Source: Shouchella oshimensis
Lineage (GTDB): Bacteria; Bacillota; Bacilli; Bacillales; Bacillaceae_D
DNA length: 64,000 bases
Reading direction: 5' to 3'
Assembly (NCBI RefSeq): GCF_002019765.1
Contig: NZ_KV917380.1
Coordinates: 1,445,858-1,509,857 of the forward strand
The notes under the pieces were generated by a model. It made no database searches and was not told the origin of the DNA. It was given only the letters and a program-made list of their open reading frames with translations. Positions 41,418 to 51,076 of this stretch are shown one piece after another (the first letter of the stretch is position 1; each line of letters opens with the position of its first letter). A program made the translations under genes and the position numbers.

Positions 41418-42200
41418 ATGATTATACAAGAAGATTGGATACATACTGTGCCATTACTAATCGTAGAAGAAGAAGGGTCCGATGAGAAACCAACGCTGTT
41501 TTTCTTTCATGGTGTAACCAGTGCGAAAGAACACAATTTGCACATTGCCTACTCGATTGCAAAACAAGGGTTTCGAGTGATTTTACCTGATGCGCTTTAT
41601 CACGGAGCCCGAGGAGAAGGGACTCGTGACTCATACCGCCATTTCTGGACAGTTGTGCAACAATCAATTACAGAATTTCCTGACTTAGTAGAAGAGGTTC
41701 TCCAGCGATACCCTTCACAAGAAGATGAACTTTATATTGGTGGAACGTCAATGGGAGCAATTACGTCATATGGTTTATTAAAGCGATACGAGTGGATTAA
41801 AAAGGCATGCTTATTTATGGGTGCACCGCAATATGAGGAATTCTCTAAACTCATGTTTGAACTAGCAGCTCAGCGAGATATTCATCTAACAGAAGAGCAA
41901 AAGAAACAAGTCTTCGAGCAAATTAGTGCCGATGATCTTTCAAAAGATGTCAGTGTGTTAAAGGGACGACAGCTTTATATTTGGCATGGCACTGAGGATA
42001 AGACGGTTCCTTACTCCTTTGCAGAACGCTTCTTAAAACAGCTACAGAATTCTCCTGATGTGAACAATGCAGACATTACGTTTTTCGCTGAAAAAGGAGC
42101 AGATCATAAGATTACGAGAAAGGCGATGCTTGATGCAACTGCTTGGTTTGAACAGCAACGCATGAATCAGATTAAGGTGACCTTGTCGTATGAATCGTGA
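41418..42200 (+). CDS. Alpha/beta hydrolase, YitV-like
   Basis: Serine hydrolase of 260 residues resembling B. subtilis YitV (FFHGVTSAKEHNLHIAYSIAKQGF). Nucleophile Ser in GGTSMGAIT, Asp in HGTEDKTVPY, His in GADHKITR. ATG 41418 is 7 bases after AGGAG; an upstream in-frame ATG at 41364 is rejected. Overlaps yitT by 11 bases. Substrate unknown; possibly an esterase. Confidence 0.9.
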   Translation: MIIQEDWIHTVPLLIVEEEGSDEKPTLFFFHGVTSAKEHNLHIAYSIAKQGFRVILPDALYHGARGEGTRDSYRHFWTVVQQSITEFPDLVEEVLQRYPSQEDELYIGGTSMGAITSYGLLKRYEWIKKACLFMGAPQYEEFSKLMFELAAQRDIHLTEEQKKQVFEQISADDLSKDVSVLKGRQLYIWHGTEDKTVPYSFAERFLKQLQNSPDVNNADITFFAEKGADHKITRKAMLDATAWFEQQRMNQIKVTLSYES

Positions 42201-43011
42201 AATCGGTAAAATCTTTATCGTTGTCATTGGTTCATTTCTGTTAGCCAGTTCGTTAAACTTTTTCTTCATCCCAGCGGATGTTTTTGCGAGTGGTTTTACA
42301 GGTGTTGCACAGCTTTTATCATATATCGTCCCTTTATCAACAGGGATATTATTACTTTTATTAAACATACCCGTTGCCATTTTGGGGTGGTTAAAAGTAG
42401 GGAAGAGTTTTACCATCTATAGTTTCGCAAGTGTTGTGTTAACAACCATTTTCTTAGAAGTCTTGCCTGTCTACGCGTTTTCTGAAGACATCATGCTGAA
42501 TGCCGTTTTTGGAGGTGTAATTGCTGCAGCAGGTGCAGGACTACTGCTTAAATGGGGGGCTTCTTCTGGCGGACTTGATATTATCGTGCTCGTGTTGGCC
42601 CGTATTTCTGACCGACCTGTTGGGAGCTTTTTCTTTATTTTAAATTCAATCATTGTCATCGCTTCAGGTGTCATGCTTGACCCAGAGAAAGCGTTATTTA
42701 CCCTTATTTCCATTTATGTGACATCGCGCTTTATTGATGCGATCCATACAAGGTATGTCAAGCTAACAGCTATGATTGTAACGAAAAATGCAGACGTGTT
42801 AAATAAGGCTATCCATCAACGCCTAACGCGAGGCATCACTCGAATACCTGCAAAAGGTGGCTATACATTTGAAGAAAAAGAAATGCTTGTGATTGTGTTA
42901 ACACGTTATGAATTGTATGAGCTAAAAAATATTGTAGAGGAAGTTGACCCGGAGGCATTTACCAATATTGTAGAAACGGCTAGTATCTTCGGTTTGTTTC
43001 GGAAAGATTAA
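42190..43011 (+). CDS. yitT: YitT-family membrane protein
   Basis: 273 residues: five to six transmembrane segments (about 1-165, SSGGLDIIVLVLAR) followed by a soluble DUF2179 domain (about 205-273; GGYTFEEKEMLVIVLTRYEL). Function of the family is unclear (some members affect transport). Coupled to the YitV-like gene; yitT and yitV are also close together in B. subtilis. Confidence 0.92.
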   Translation: MNREIGKIFIVVIGSFLLASSLNFFFIPADVFASGFTGVAQLLSYIVPLSTGILLLLLNIPVAILGWLKVGKSFTIYSFASVVLTTIFLEVLPVYAFSEDIMLNAVFGGVIAAAGAGLLLKWGASSGGLDIIVLVLARISDRPVGSFFFILNSIIVIASGVMLDPEKALFTLISIYVTSRFIDAIHTRYVKLTAMIVTKNADVLNKAIHQRLTRGITRIPAKGGYTFEEKEMLVIVLTRYELYELKNIVEEVDPEAFTNIVETASIFGLFRKD

Positions 43012-43025
43012 TAGGAGGGATTGCG

Positions 43026-43526
43026 TTGAAGACGTGGAATGTATTAGTAGGGATATCACTTGCCTTTACGTTAGCCGCATGTGGAGGACAGGCTGATGAA
43101 GAAGAAAATCAAGATATACCTGCTGGAGGAGATTCAACAATGAGTGGTGAGTGGTTATTTACAGTGGATCAACAACTTGCAGACGACATGCTATATGTAG
43201 AAATGTATATTGAAAACGATTCAGAGGAAGCTCAGACATTAACTTTTCCTTCCCAACAGCTCTATGAAATTACGTTAGTGAATGCACAAGAAGAAGAAGT
43301 GTTCCGTTATTCAAATGAGCATATGTTTGCACAAAGTGTGACCGAAAAGACGTATGAACCAGGTGAGACACAAGATCTAAGAGAAGAGATTCCAACAGAG
43401 AATATCCCAGCCGGTTCGTATATGATGACTGTAGAGCTATTAGTTGACGACAGTGTTGTAGAATCATTAAGTGATCCAGGAACGTTTACAAAGTCAATCG
43501 AAGTTGAAATAAGTGAATCTGAATAA
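43026..43526 (+). CDS. BsuPI-domain lipoprotein
   Basis: 166 residues. Signal peptide with lipobox TLAAC (Cys about residue 19), an acidic linker, then a beta-sandwich domain matching the BsuPI intracellular-proteinase-inhibitor family (LTFPSQQLYEITLVN; YEPGETQDLREEIP). Anchored outside the membrane. TTG start after TAGGAGGG, 15 bases after yitT. Role unknown. Confidence 0.8.
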   Translation: MKTWNVLVGISLAFTLAACGGQADEEENQDIPAGGDSTMSGEWLFTVDQQLADDMLYVEMYIENDSEEAQTLTFPSQQLYEITLVNAQEEEVFRYSNEHMFAQSVTEKTYEPGETQDLREEIPTENIPAGSYMMTVELLVDDSVVESLSDPGTFTKSIEVEISESE

Positions 43527-43527
43527 A

Positions 43528-43566
43528 GAAAAAAGGTAGTGCACCGATAAGGTGCCTACCTTTTTT
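43528..43566. terminator. Bidirectional terminator after the BsuPI lipoprotein
   Basis: AAAAAAGGTAG with inner GCACC/GGTGC and CTACCTTTTTT form a long hairpin with T/A tracts on both sides; it also contains the stop codon of the minus-strand small gene. Confidence 0.85.
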
Positions 43567-43699
43567 CTTTTGCTTTTTGTTGAATGGCTTCTTTTAGTGC
43601 TTTCCATTCCGATGAGCCTGCCGGCGTTTGGGGGAGAGTGTCTTTGTTCTCCTGCTCTATCATTTTTGCTTTCCAATACTCTTCAAATTCTTCTCTCAC
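43556..43699 (-). CDS. Small acidic/basic helical protein of 47 residues
   Basis: Frame with GTG start and AAAGGTGG 8 bases upstream, reading VREEFEEYWKAKMIEQ, then a TLPQTPAGSSEWKALKEA segment, ending QQKAKEKR. It lies 15 bases after the SNF2 helicase stop and ends in the shared terminator, so it looks like the last gene of that operon. Rich in Glu/Lys, two helices likely. No family recognised. Confidence 0.6.
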   Translation of the reverse strand: MREEFEEYWKAKMIEQENKDTLPQTPAGSSEWKALKEAIQQKAKEKR

Positions 43700-43714
43700 A
43701 GTACTACCACCTTT

Positions 43715-46678
43715 TTAAGATAAACGTAGCAACGCTAGTAATTCATCATCACTAAGTTCTGTCACTTGTGAAGAAGATGCTAAGATTCCATCGGCTAAAT
43801 GCTGTTTACCAACTATCATCCGATCTATTTTCTCTTCTATTGTACCTTCTGTTAACAGTTTGTAGACATGCACATCATCGGTTTGACCAATACGATATGC
43901 TCGGTCAGTAGCTTGATTTTCAACAGCAGGATTCCACCAGCGATCATAATGAATTACATTTGTAGCTTTTGTTAAATTCAAACCGACCCCACCTGCTTTT
44001 AAAGATAGAACAAAGAAAGAAGGCTGTTTACTTTCTTGGAACGTTTGAACCGCTTCAAGTCTTTGTTTTTTCGTTAAACCACCATGAAGAAAAGAAGTAG
44101 AAACGTCATAAGTTTCTTCTAAATACGTTCGAATAAGCTTACCCATCTCCTTGTATTGTGTGAAGATTAGTGTGCTTTCACTGCGTTCGTAGATATCTTG
44201 TATCAACGATTGAAAAGCTTGCCATTTGCCAGATGTATGCTCATCTAAAGACGATTTCAGAAACTGAGCTGGATGATTACACACTTGCTTTAACCTGGTG
44301 ATTGTCCGCAATATAAGCGCACGACGCTCCATTGTTGAAACGGTATGAATCTGATCTTCAATGTCGTTTACAATCGCTTGATATAAACTAATTTGTTCCA
44401 TAGAAAGAGGAACGTGTGTTAATCGTTCGTGCTTAGCAGGTAAGTTTAATTCAGCTTCTGTTGTTTCTTTGGTACGTCTAAGCAAGAAGGGCTGGATAAC
44501 CGTTCGTAATTGGTGCTGACGATCTTCGTCCCGATCTTTTTCAATTGGTTTAATGTAGTTTGAATAAAACTGTTTATACGTTCCTAGTAGAGAAGGGTTT
44601 AGTAAATCCATTAAAGACCAAAGTTCAGTTAAGCGATTCTCAATAGGTGTTCCAGTCAAAGAAATTCGATGGGTCGCGTTCAGCTTACGAATGGATTTAC
44701 GCTGTTTCGTTTCTTTATTTTTTATATGCTGCGCTTCATCGAGAATCAAGCCATTCCAATAATGAGTGTGAAGCAAGCTCTCATCTCGTAAGGCAAGTGT
44801 GTAAGACGTAATAATCAAATCGTACTCGTAAAGTCGCTTATCTTGTTCAAGAAGACGGTCATTTCCATGATGAATAAACACATTTAAATCTGGAGCAAAC
44901 TTCTGACATTCGGCTTCCCAATTATAAAGTAACGAGGTTGGGCAAATAAGAAGAAAAGGCTCCTTTTTTTCCGCTTGCTGTTCGAGAACATATAGAATAT
45001 ACGTTATCGTCTGAATGGATTTTCCAAGCCCCATATCATCAGCAAGGCAGCCACCAAAGCCAATTTGTCTTAAATGAACTAACCAACTGAATCCTTGCTG
45101 TTGATAGGAGCGTAAATCTCCAACTAGTGTAGAAGGAATGGAGACAAGGCTAGGCTCGTTTCGATATAAGTGAGGTAGCTTTTCCTGTATTTTTTGCGAC
45201 CATTCAATGGATACATCAATATCTTCTAATTCCTCAAATTCTTCTTCCTGATCGAGGCGCCATGCATCTAGATACGTATAGTCATGCTGTAATTTATCAA
45301 GGAACTGTTTTAACCGTTCGGCGAGATTAGGGTCCCAAACGAGCCATTGGTTATTAATATTCAGCAGCGATTTTTGCTCATTTACATAAGCTTGAAAATC
45401 GGCTTGGCTCATTTCTTCAGATCCGATCATAATAGAATAATCAAATTGCGATAAACTTTGCCAATTCAATAGTGGATCGACGCTATTAAACGTCTCTTGT
45501 TGTATATCTTTAAGCTTCACCTGAATAGACGGCGTTTGTTTTAATTGATTCGGAACAATCAACGTAATGCCTACTTGTTCAAACTGTTCGTGCTGCATAA
45601 AGAGCTCGTACGCTTCTTCACTGCTAACATGAACAGTTGGTGAAGATAAATTTAAGCCTGAAAGTACTGTGAACGCATCTTGTATATAGGTTAAATCTTT
45701 CTTTAACTGCGGGATGGGATTTGTTAACCATGGATGTTCTCCAGTTGCTAACTGCTGCACCGGTACAAGTTGTTCTTGATTCGTTCGATCAATTAAAGCA
45801 AGAGACAAGGTCCAGTCTTGGTTGTCTTGTGGTTCATTTAACACAATAGCTGTTTTAAATGGTTCTTCTTGTTTTAATCCGAGTTGGTGCTGAAACGAAT
45901 GCGTGTGCCATTGTTTCAGCATCGTTGTGGTTTCTCTATTTTTTAAAGACTTCAGAAAAGGCTGGATCGGTTCATCAACCGACTGCTGCCATTGATCGTA
46001 AATAAGAGCGACGTCCTCTTCAAGAACAATACTTCGAATGGTGGCATCAACAATCGCTTCCATAATGGCTTTTCGTGCTAAAACATAGTCTTCATCTTCT
46101 TCGTGAGCAAATTGCTGACCCTCTTGAGTTGCCGCTATAGAAAAAGTTGATTTTGGCATGGCGCTTATCCAGTTTGTATACCAGCTATCCTTTACCTTTA
46201 ACATCCAATGACCATGTTGATTTGGCTCAAAAAAACCTTCTTCAATAAGTCTATATACGTTATCCATAAAACGAAGCCAAACGTGAAAGTCATCCGCTAG
46301 TTGAAAATCCTGTTTCCAAGTGCGGAATAATGGATAAAACTGAACAAATTCTTGTAGCGATAGCTCAATCCCTTCAATGGGAAAAAAGTGTGTTTTCCAT
46401 GAATCAGCCGATTGATAAATAATGGTTGAGCCAACATAAGATTGAAACTCACGTGAAGCGAGAGGAACATGAATAATGGCTCTTGATAACGTTAAGAACG
46501 TACCGTAAAACGATATGGGATCGGTTTGAAAGAGTCGGAGCTTTAATTCAAAAGGAGAGTAGAGGAAAGGGTAAATAAATCCACTTTTTCCTTGAGTTGG
46601 TTGTCCCTTTGATTCTGCCCATATGAAAAAGGACTGATCTACCCAGCCACTATGAATCCATATTGATGTTTGATTCAC
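43715..46678 (-). CDS. SNF2-family DEAD/DEAH-type helicase (YwqA-like)
   Basis: Swi2/Snf2-type DNA translocase, 987 residues. N-terminal about 480 residues of bacterial SNF2-associated sequence, then motor domains: Walker A DDMGLGKSIQ, motif II LDEAQHIKN, motif III SLTGTPIENRLTELWS, motifs V/VI SLKAGGVGLNLT and DRAYRIGQ. GTG start overlapping the upstream gene by 29 bases, GAGGAG about 12 bases upstream. Resembles B. subtilis YwqA; may act in remodelling or repair. Confidence 0.93.
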   Translation of the reverse strand: MNQTSIWIHSGWVDQSFFIWAESKGQPTQGKSGFIYPFLYSPFELKLRLFQTDPISFYGTFLTLSRAIIHVPLASREFQSYVGSTIIYQSADSWKTHFFPIEGIELSLQEFVQFYPLFRTWKQDFQLADDFHVWLRFMDNVYRLIEEGFFEPNQHGHWMLKVKDSWYTNWISAMPKSTFSIAATQEGQQFAHEEDEDYVLARKAIMEAIVDATIRSIVLEEDVALIYDQWQQSVDEPIQPFLKSLKNRETTTMLKQWHTHSFQHQLGLKQEEPFKTAIVLNEPQDNQDWTLSLALIDRTNQEQLVPVQQLATGEHPWLTNPIPQLKKDLTYIQDAFTVLSGLNLSSPTVHVSSEEAYELFMQHEQFEQVGITLIVPNQLKQTPSIQVKLKDIQQETFNSVDPLLNWQSLSQFDYSIMIGSEEMSQADFQAYVNEQKSLLNINNQWLVWDPNLAERLKQFLDKLQHDYTYLDAWRLDQEEEFEELEDIDVSIEWSQKIQEKLPHLYRNEPSLVSIPSTLVGDLRSYQQQGFSWLVHLRQIGFGGCLADDMGLGKSIQTITYILYVLEQQAEKKEPFLLICPTSLLYNWEAECQKFAPDLNVFIHHGNDRLLEQDKRLYEYDLIITSYTLALRDESLLHTHYWNGLILDEAQHIKNKETKQRKSIRKLNATHRISLTGTPIENRLTELWSLMDLLNPSLLGTYKQFYSNYIKPIEKDRDEDRQHQLRTVIQPFLLRRTKETTEAELNLPAKHERLTHVPLSMEQISLYQAIVNDIEDQIHTVSTMERRALILRTITRLKQVCNHPAQFLKSSLDEHTSGKWQAFQSLIQDIYERSESTLIFTQYKEMGKLIRTYLEETYDVSTSFLHGGLTKKQRLEAVQTFQESKQPSFFVLSLKAGGVGLNLTKATNVIHYDRWWNPAVENQATDRAYRIGQTDDVHVYKLLTEGTIEEKIDRMIVGKQHLADGILASSSQVTELSDDELLALLRLS

Positions 46679-47903
46679 GACGTTTCAACTCCTCAATAAA
46701 CGCACGATACGATTGATATCGTTTCAGTAAAATTTGCTTAAATTGATTGTATCGATGTGGTTCATTTAACCGCCGATAAATGAATGCGAGCTTGTCAACA
46801 TACTCAGCTGCTTCGACATAATATTTTCGTGAGCGTTTCTCTGCTAAGCGGATAATAAACTGGTGATAAACAGGAAGCGAGAGCTCAGGTCGCGCTTCAG
46901 CAAGTCGCTGCAATAACAGCTGCTTCTGCTCATGTAACTCTAATGGATTGGCTTCATTCAAAAGGAAATAGCGCTGAATACGTTCAAAGTCTTCCTTTTC
47001 AAGTAGTATTTGAATATAGACCAGTTTATTTGCTTCGTTAAAAAGTCGTTCCTCTAGATGCGGCAATAAATAATCAAGCACTAGCTCCTTCTGTTTAGTC
47101 GAATAATGACTCATTAGCGTCTTGAAGCGTTTAAATGAAGGGGCTTTTAACCATCGGTCCCATGTTTCATACTGAATGGACGATGAGTCATGTAAGGACG
47201 TTGACTGATCGTAATACTCTTGTAGCGTACCGAGCTTGTCCGATTTGTTTGGAAAGAATGTATCAAACCAACGTAACACCTGTTCATAACGCTCTCGCTG
47301 TGTTAATAATGCAATATGGGCCTCGGCTTCGCTTGCTAATACTGGGCTTGCTTGCTTCAGTAAGACCATTGCCTGAGATTCTTTACCGATGTATAAATAA
47401 AAGTAACTAATAGCTATGCAAAAACTTCGTGAAGCATTGTGCATATCTTGCCCAATAAAGTAATGGTCCAGCTTGTCGATTTGATCGGCTGAGAAAGTTT
47501 TCATATAGGCAGAGAAAAGTCGAGCATAAGGGGCGTCATTATCGCGCATAGACTGTACCACATACGTACCTAACATTTTTGCAAAGCGTGCTTTTAGCTT
47601 CTTTGATTTAGAAAAGGAAGCTGTATATACATAATGAGTGACTGTATCAAAAAAAGGATTAAGCCTCCGTTCAAGAGAAGACCATTTTCCGTCTTGTTGA
47701 GCTTGTTCATAAATAAAATCAATGATAACAAAGAAGCCGTGTAGCTGTTCGTCTTCTTTATAAACGTTTAACTCAGATTGCACCTCTAGCCCAAATGTTT
47801 CAATTTGATTAGGGGAGAGGTACCGAGATGATTTTAGTTTTCGGTTCATTCCTTTTAGAAACGGTTCCATTTCAGTACGCAACCGGCGATAGGTGTTCGT
47901 CAA
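46650..47903 (-). CDS. Helicase-associated protein, YwqB-like but without a SWIM zinc finger
   Basis: 417 residues, all-helical, rich in Leu/Arg/Glu, with repeat-like helices (ERYEQVLRWF, AEARPELSLPVYHQFI). TTG start with GAGGTGA 5 bases upstream; overlaps the SNF2 gene. In B. subtilis the SNF2 gene ywqA is paired with ywqB, a SWIM-domain protein; here only one Cys is visible and the CxCx(n)CxH motif is missing. The relation to YwqB is inferred from context. Confidence 0.6.
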   Translation of the reverse strand: MTNTYRRLRTEMEPFLKGMNRKLKSSRYLSPNQIETFGLEVQSELNVYKEDEQLHGFFVIIDFIYEQAQQDGKWSSLERRLNPFFDTVTHYVYTASFSKSKKLKARFAKMLGTYVVQSMRDNDAPYARLFSAYMKTFSADQIDKLDHYFIGQDMHNASRSFCIAISYFYLYIGKESQAMVLLKQASPVLASEAEAHIALLTQRERYEQVLRWFDTFFPNKSDKLGTLQEYYDQSTSLHDSSSIQYETWDRWLKAPSFKRFKTLMSHYSTKQKELVLDYLLPHLEERLFNEANKLVYIQILLEKEDFERIQRYFLLNEANPLELHEQKQLLLQRLAEARPELSLPVYHQFIIRLAEKRSRKYYVEAAEYVDKLAFIYRRLNEPHRYNQFKQILLKRYQSYRAFIEELKRRESNINMDS

Positions 47904-48001
47904 TTTTTCACCTCATGATAAAACAGTATCTCTCTATTTTACCTGTTTTAGCGATGAAAAAAAAGCCTAGCCAATGATTTGCTATAAATGGTGTAAACTC
48001 A

Positions 48002-48023
48002 AAAAAAAAGCACATGATGTGCT
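48002..48023 (-). terminator. Terminator of the 201-residue gene
   Basis: On the minus strand AGCACATCATGTGCT forms a short stem followed by nine T. Confidence 0.75.
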
Positions 48024-48038
48024 AAGGGTGAAATGCAA

Positions 48039-48644
48039 TTAAAGTTTAAGAAGTTTTTCTACTTGTGAGCGACGGTTTACTAATTTTTTCAAACGGTGCT
48101 TGTGTTCAGCGATAGCTTCTTCGTTGTTTTCTTCCATTGCTTCAAAAAGCTCCATTAAAATATAATTAATTTCTAAATTCATGACATTGATCATTGTTTT
48201 TGGACCAAGGGATTTTCCATTCTCTTTATATTGAATCATCGGTACATTTTTATTCGCCATACCTTGCTCACTCCCTTCAATTTCAACTGTAGAGGCAATG
48301 TCTCCATGCTCGTATGTTGTCACATACTGTGGCCCTTCCGTCATTCTTTTCACGACACCTGTTCCTTTTTCAGATTGTAAGAGTTCTTCAATCACATCAG
48401 AAAGAATGGAATCATAAATATATAGCTTTTTTGCTTTTAGGGTTAAAAACTGTTCATTACGAATGAAAGGAAGTTCATGAACCAAGTCTTCCAACTCAAT
48501 AATGAGATAGATAAAGCTTGAATCATAGCGCCAGTAAAGAGCGTATTCATTTGCCATCATGTTTTTGATAAACTGATGCAATGTGCGTTTTGTGATTTTG
48601 ATTGAAAGTTCTTGAAATTCTGTCGGCCAAGGAATTGCAGACAT
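48039..48644 (-). CDS. Conserved-looking soluble protein, unknown
   Basis: 201 residues, mixed alpha/beta N-terminus (about 1-100; YALYWRYDSSFIYLIIELED) and a helical, basic C-terminus (about 150-201; LEINYILMELFEAMEENNEEAI). ATG after AAGGAG. Monocistronic with its own terminator. I do not recognise the family. Confidence 0.7.
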   Translation of the reverse strand: MSAIPWPTEFQELSIKITKRTLHQFIKNMMANEYALYWRYDSSFIYLIIELEDLVHELPFIRNEQFLTLKAKKLYIYDSILSDVIEELLQSEKGTGVVKRMTEGPQYVTTYEHGDIASTVEIEGSEQGMANKNVPMIQYKENGKSLGPKTMINVMNLEINYILMELFEAMEENNEEAIAEHKHRLKKLVNRRSQVEKLLKL

Positions 48645-48705
48645 GTTCTTACACTCCTTTTGCAGAAGGCACTAAATAAGAGATTGCTTTAGTCTATGTA
48701 AAATC

Positions 48706-48758
48706 GTAAAAAAAAAGAAGCTATACGCCTAGTTCGCAAGAAAATAGGCGTATAGCTT
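48706..48758 (-). terminator. Terminator of the GNAT gene
   Basis: AAGCTATACGCCT pairs perfectly with AGGCGTATAGCTT over 13 bases around a 15-base loop; on the minus strand it is followed by CTTC and nine T. Confidence 0.85.
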
Positions 48759-48762
48759 ATTG

Positions 48763-49218
48763 TTAAAAACGAAAGGAGTACCGTTTTGAAACAACGTCAT
48801 AAAATCCAAGTGAATTGTACAATGCCTTTGTCGCTTCATTATGTAACCCTGTTTCCAATTCAATTCCTTTAATTTTTCGATTCTCTGCCCAGTAAATAAT
48901 GCGCAGTAACAGTTTTTTAGCAATCCCTTGGTTCCGATACGCTTCGTCTACATAAATTTCATTTAACCAAATGTATTGACCGCCTTTTTGGAAACTTGTC
49001 ATTGTATTAAAGAAGGCAAAAGCAACAGCAGTGCCTTCATAGCGTGCAATAAAGAAATACGTTTGAGATTGGGGAAGAAGGGCTTCGTTCAAAAGCGTTT
49101 CAATTTGTGTAATCGCTTGTTTCCCCGCAATGTTATGCAGTTGTTTTTCAAAGAGAGAGGTGAGCTCTCTTTTCGTTTCAGCCGTTGTATCTGCTGAAAG
49201 TTCAACAATGTCAATCAT
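48763..49218 (-). CDS. GNAT-family N-acetyltransferase
   Basis: 151 residues. Acetyl-CoA-binding motif A is NEIYVDEAYRNQGIAKKLL (about 85-103; R/Q-x-x-G-x-G/A type), motif B ELETGLHNEATKALYNSLGF. Substrate unknown. ATG with GGAGGGGAC upstream. Confidence 0.92.
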   Translation of the reverse strand: MIDIVELSADTTAETKRELTSLFEKQLHNIAGKQAITQIETLLNEALLPQSQTYFFIARYEGTAVAFAFFNTMTSFQKGGQYIWLNEIYVDEAYRNQGIAKKLLLRIIYWAENRKIKGIELETGLHNEATKALYNSLGFYDVVSKRYSFRF

Positions 49219-49240
49219 GATTGTCCCCTCCCATAAATGA

Positions 49241-50053
49241 TTACCTCAGTTGAAGTGCTTGTTCAATATATTTTGCAATTCCATCATCTTCATTTGTATC
49301 AGTAACTGCGTGCGCAATCTCTTTTAATTCTGGAATGGCGTTCCCCATGGCAATACCTTGTCCAGCAAATTCGATCATTTCTAAATCATTTTCTTCGTCC
49401 CCAAAAGCGATAATATGTTCAGTTGACACATTATAGTGGGTAGCTAATTCTTGTAAAGCAGTCGCCTTCGTCACATGATTAGGGGCGATTTCTAATACTG
49501 ATACTTTGCCTTTCCACCAGCGCTGCAAAGTTGTTTCACTTTTGGTGCCTTCTAATGCAGCTCGTAGCTCTAACGTTTTATCTGGGAGTGGTTCAACTAG
49601 AATGGCTGTTGGAGGGTCGGTAAGTAAGTCGTCTAATGTACCGGACGCAATTGGCTCAATTCCTTCTGTAAGAAAGTTCGCAAAGAATCCTTCATTTTTA
49701 GCCATATAAAACGCATCATCAATTTCGACCATCATGTTCTCAATGCCGACTTGCTGGCACGTTCTAATGAGGTGTCGACTTGTGTCTAAATCAATTGTTG
49801 CTTTTGTTCTCGGATACTGTTGATCAAGTGGGTGATGAACGCTTGCCCCATTAAAGTTAATAATAGGTGTTGTTAAATTAAGTTCTTGATAATAACGTTT
49901 ACTGGCTCGATATGGCCTTCCTGTTGCAATAGCAACGAGGTGCCCAGCCTTTTTAGCGCTTAACAAGGCAGCTTTTGTACGTGTTGAAATTGTCTGGTTG
50001 CCTGGCAGTAATGTGCCGTCTAAGTCTAATGCGATTAAATGTCTTGGTAACAT
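49241..50053 (-). CDS. Cof-type HAD phosphatase
   Basis: 270 residues, HAD superfamily class IIB. Nucleophile motif ALDLDGTLL, motif II AIATGRP, motif IV FGDEENDLEMIEFAG, with the cap domain between. Probably hydrolyses sugar or cofactor phosphates. ATG 50053 follows AAAGGAGA by 6 bases; a 13-residue longer frame has no site. Confidence 0.94.
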   Translation of the reverse strand: MLPRHLIALDLDGTLLPGNQTISTRTKAALLSAKKAGHLVAIATGRPYRASKRYYQELNLTTPIINFNGASVHHPLDQQYPRTKATIDLDTSRHLIRTCQQVGIENMMVEIDDAFYMAKNEGFFANFLTEGIEPIASGTLDDLLTDPPTAILVEPLPDKTLELRAALEGTKSETTLQRWWKGKVSVLEIAPNHVTKATALQELATHYNVSTEHIIAFGDEENDLEMIEFAGQGIAMGNAIPELKEIAHAVTDTNEDDGIAKYIEQALQLR

Positions 50054-50170
50054 ACGTTCTCCTTTAATTTTAATTAGTAACAAAAAATACACGGATGCAC
50101 ATATGGAATAAGGACTTGATGTGCTATGATAGGTACGTATAAGAAGTTCCTGCTTGGAAGGAGGACGCAG

Positions 50171-51058
50171 ATGGAAACGTTTGCTTCAAGCTTAGGATTC
50201 CGTGCATTATGGACACCGGAATTGCTTGTATCCATAGTCATTGTTGCTATTTTTTATTGTTGGCTGATCCGAAAAACAAAAACAGGCTCTGTTAAAAAGG
50301 GTTTCTTTTTTATGAGCGGCTTGTTGGCACTTTATTTAGGCTGGGGGAGTCCACTTTACGTCTTTGGTCATGTCATGATGACAATTCATATGATGCAAAT
50401 GGTCTTTGCCTATTTTGTTGCAGTGCCATTGCTACTACTTGGTATTCCAATAAAATGGTATGAAGCCTTTCTTAATAGCAAATGGGCATTTCGGCCATTG
50501 CGATATGTATGGAATCCCATTGTTGCGCTACTTCTGTTTAATGGTCTTTTTTCATTTTATCATGTTCCGCTCATGTTTGACACGCTCATGCAAGCACCAT
50601 TTTTACATAGTCTCTATCAATGGGTGCTACTTTTTGCGGCGGCGTTAATGTGGTGGTTTATTTTAGCGCCTGTACCAAGCTCGTACAAGCTTAGAGAATT
50701 ACGACGCATTTTTTATATTTTTGCTAATGGCTTATTAATTACGCCTGCATGTGCATTGATTATATTCGCTCCTCAAGCAATGTATGCTGTTTATACGGAC
50801 CCGATCATTTGGGCGAATGTTATGGCCTATTGCTTACCTGGAGGAACAGGTCCAGGAGCGTTGTTGGCAGCATTCGGAAGTCCTGAATCCTTGCAATTTT
50901 TGGATGCACGAACAGATCAGCAATTGGCAGGTGTTTTAATGAAGGTATTCCAAGAAATAGTGTATGGAATTTCGATTGGTTACGTCTTTAAACAATGGTT
51001 AAGAAATGAAAAGCTTCAAGACGGTGAATTAACCATTAGCGATATTCCTCGATCTTAA
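50171..51058 (+). CDS. ctaG: Cytochrome c oxidase assembly factor CtaG (caa3 type)
   Basis: Polytopic membrane protein, 295 residues, about seven transmembrane segments, Caa3_CtaG family. Typical segments are HMMQMVFAYFVAVPLLLLGIP and the late FQEIVYGISIGY. Required for caa3 oxidase assembly in B. subtilis. ATG 50171 is 7 bases after AAGGAGG; an upstream ATG at 50126 has no site. Next to a SCO-type gene. Confidence 0.93.
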   Translation: METFASSLGFRALWTPELLVSIVIVAIFYCWLIRKTKTGSVKKGFFFMSGLLALYLGWGSPLYVFGHVMMTIHMMQMVFAYFVAVPLLLLGIPIKWYEAFLNSKWAFRPLRYVWNPIVALLLFNGLFSFYHVPLMFDTLMQAPFLHSLYQWVLLFAAALMWWFILAPVPSSYKLRELRRIFYIFANGLLITPACALIIFAPQAMYAVYTDPIIWANVMAYCLPGGTGPGALLAAFGSPESLQFLDARTDQQLAGVLMKVFQEIVYGISIGYVFKQWLRNEKLQDGELTISDIPRS

Positions 51059-51076
51059 AGACGAAGGATGGTTACA

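Noticed and set aside
47135-47410. Plus-strand frame of about 91 codons within the minus-strand helicase-partner gene
   Set aside because: Lies wholly inside a long overlapping operon gene and lacks a ribosome site.
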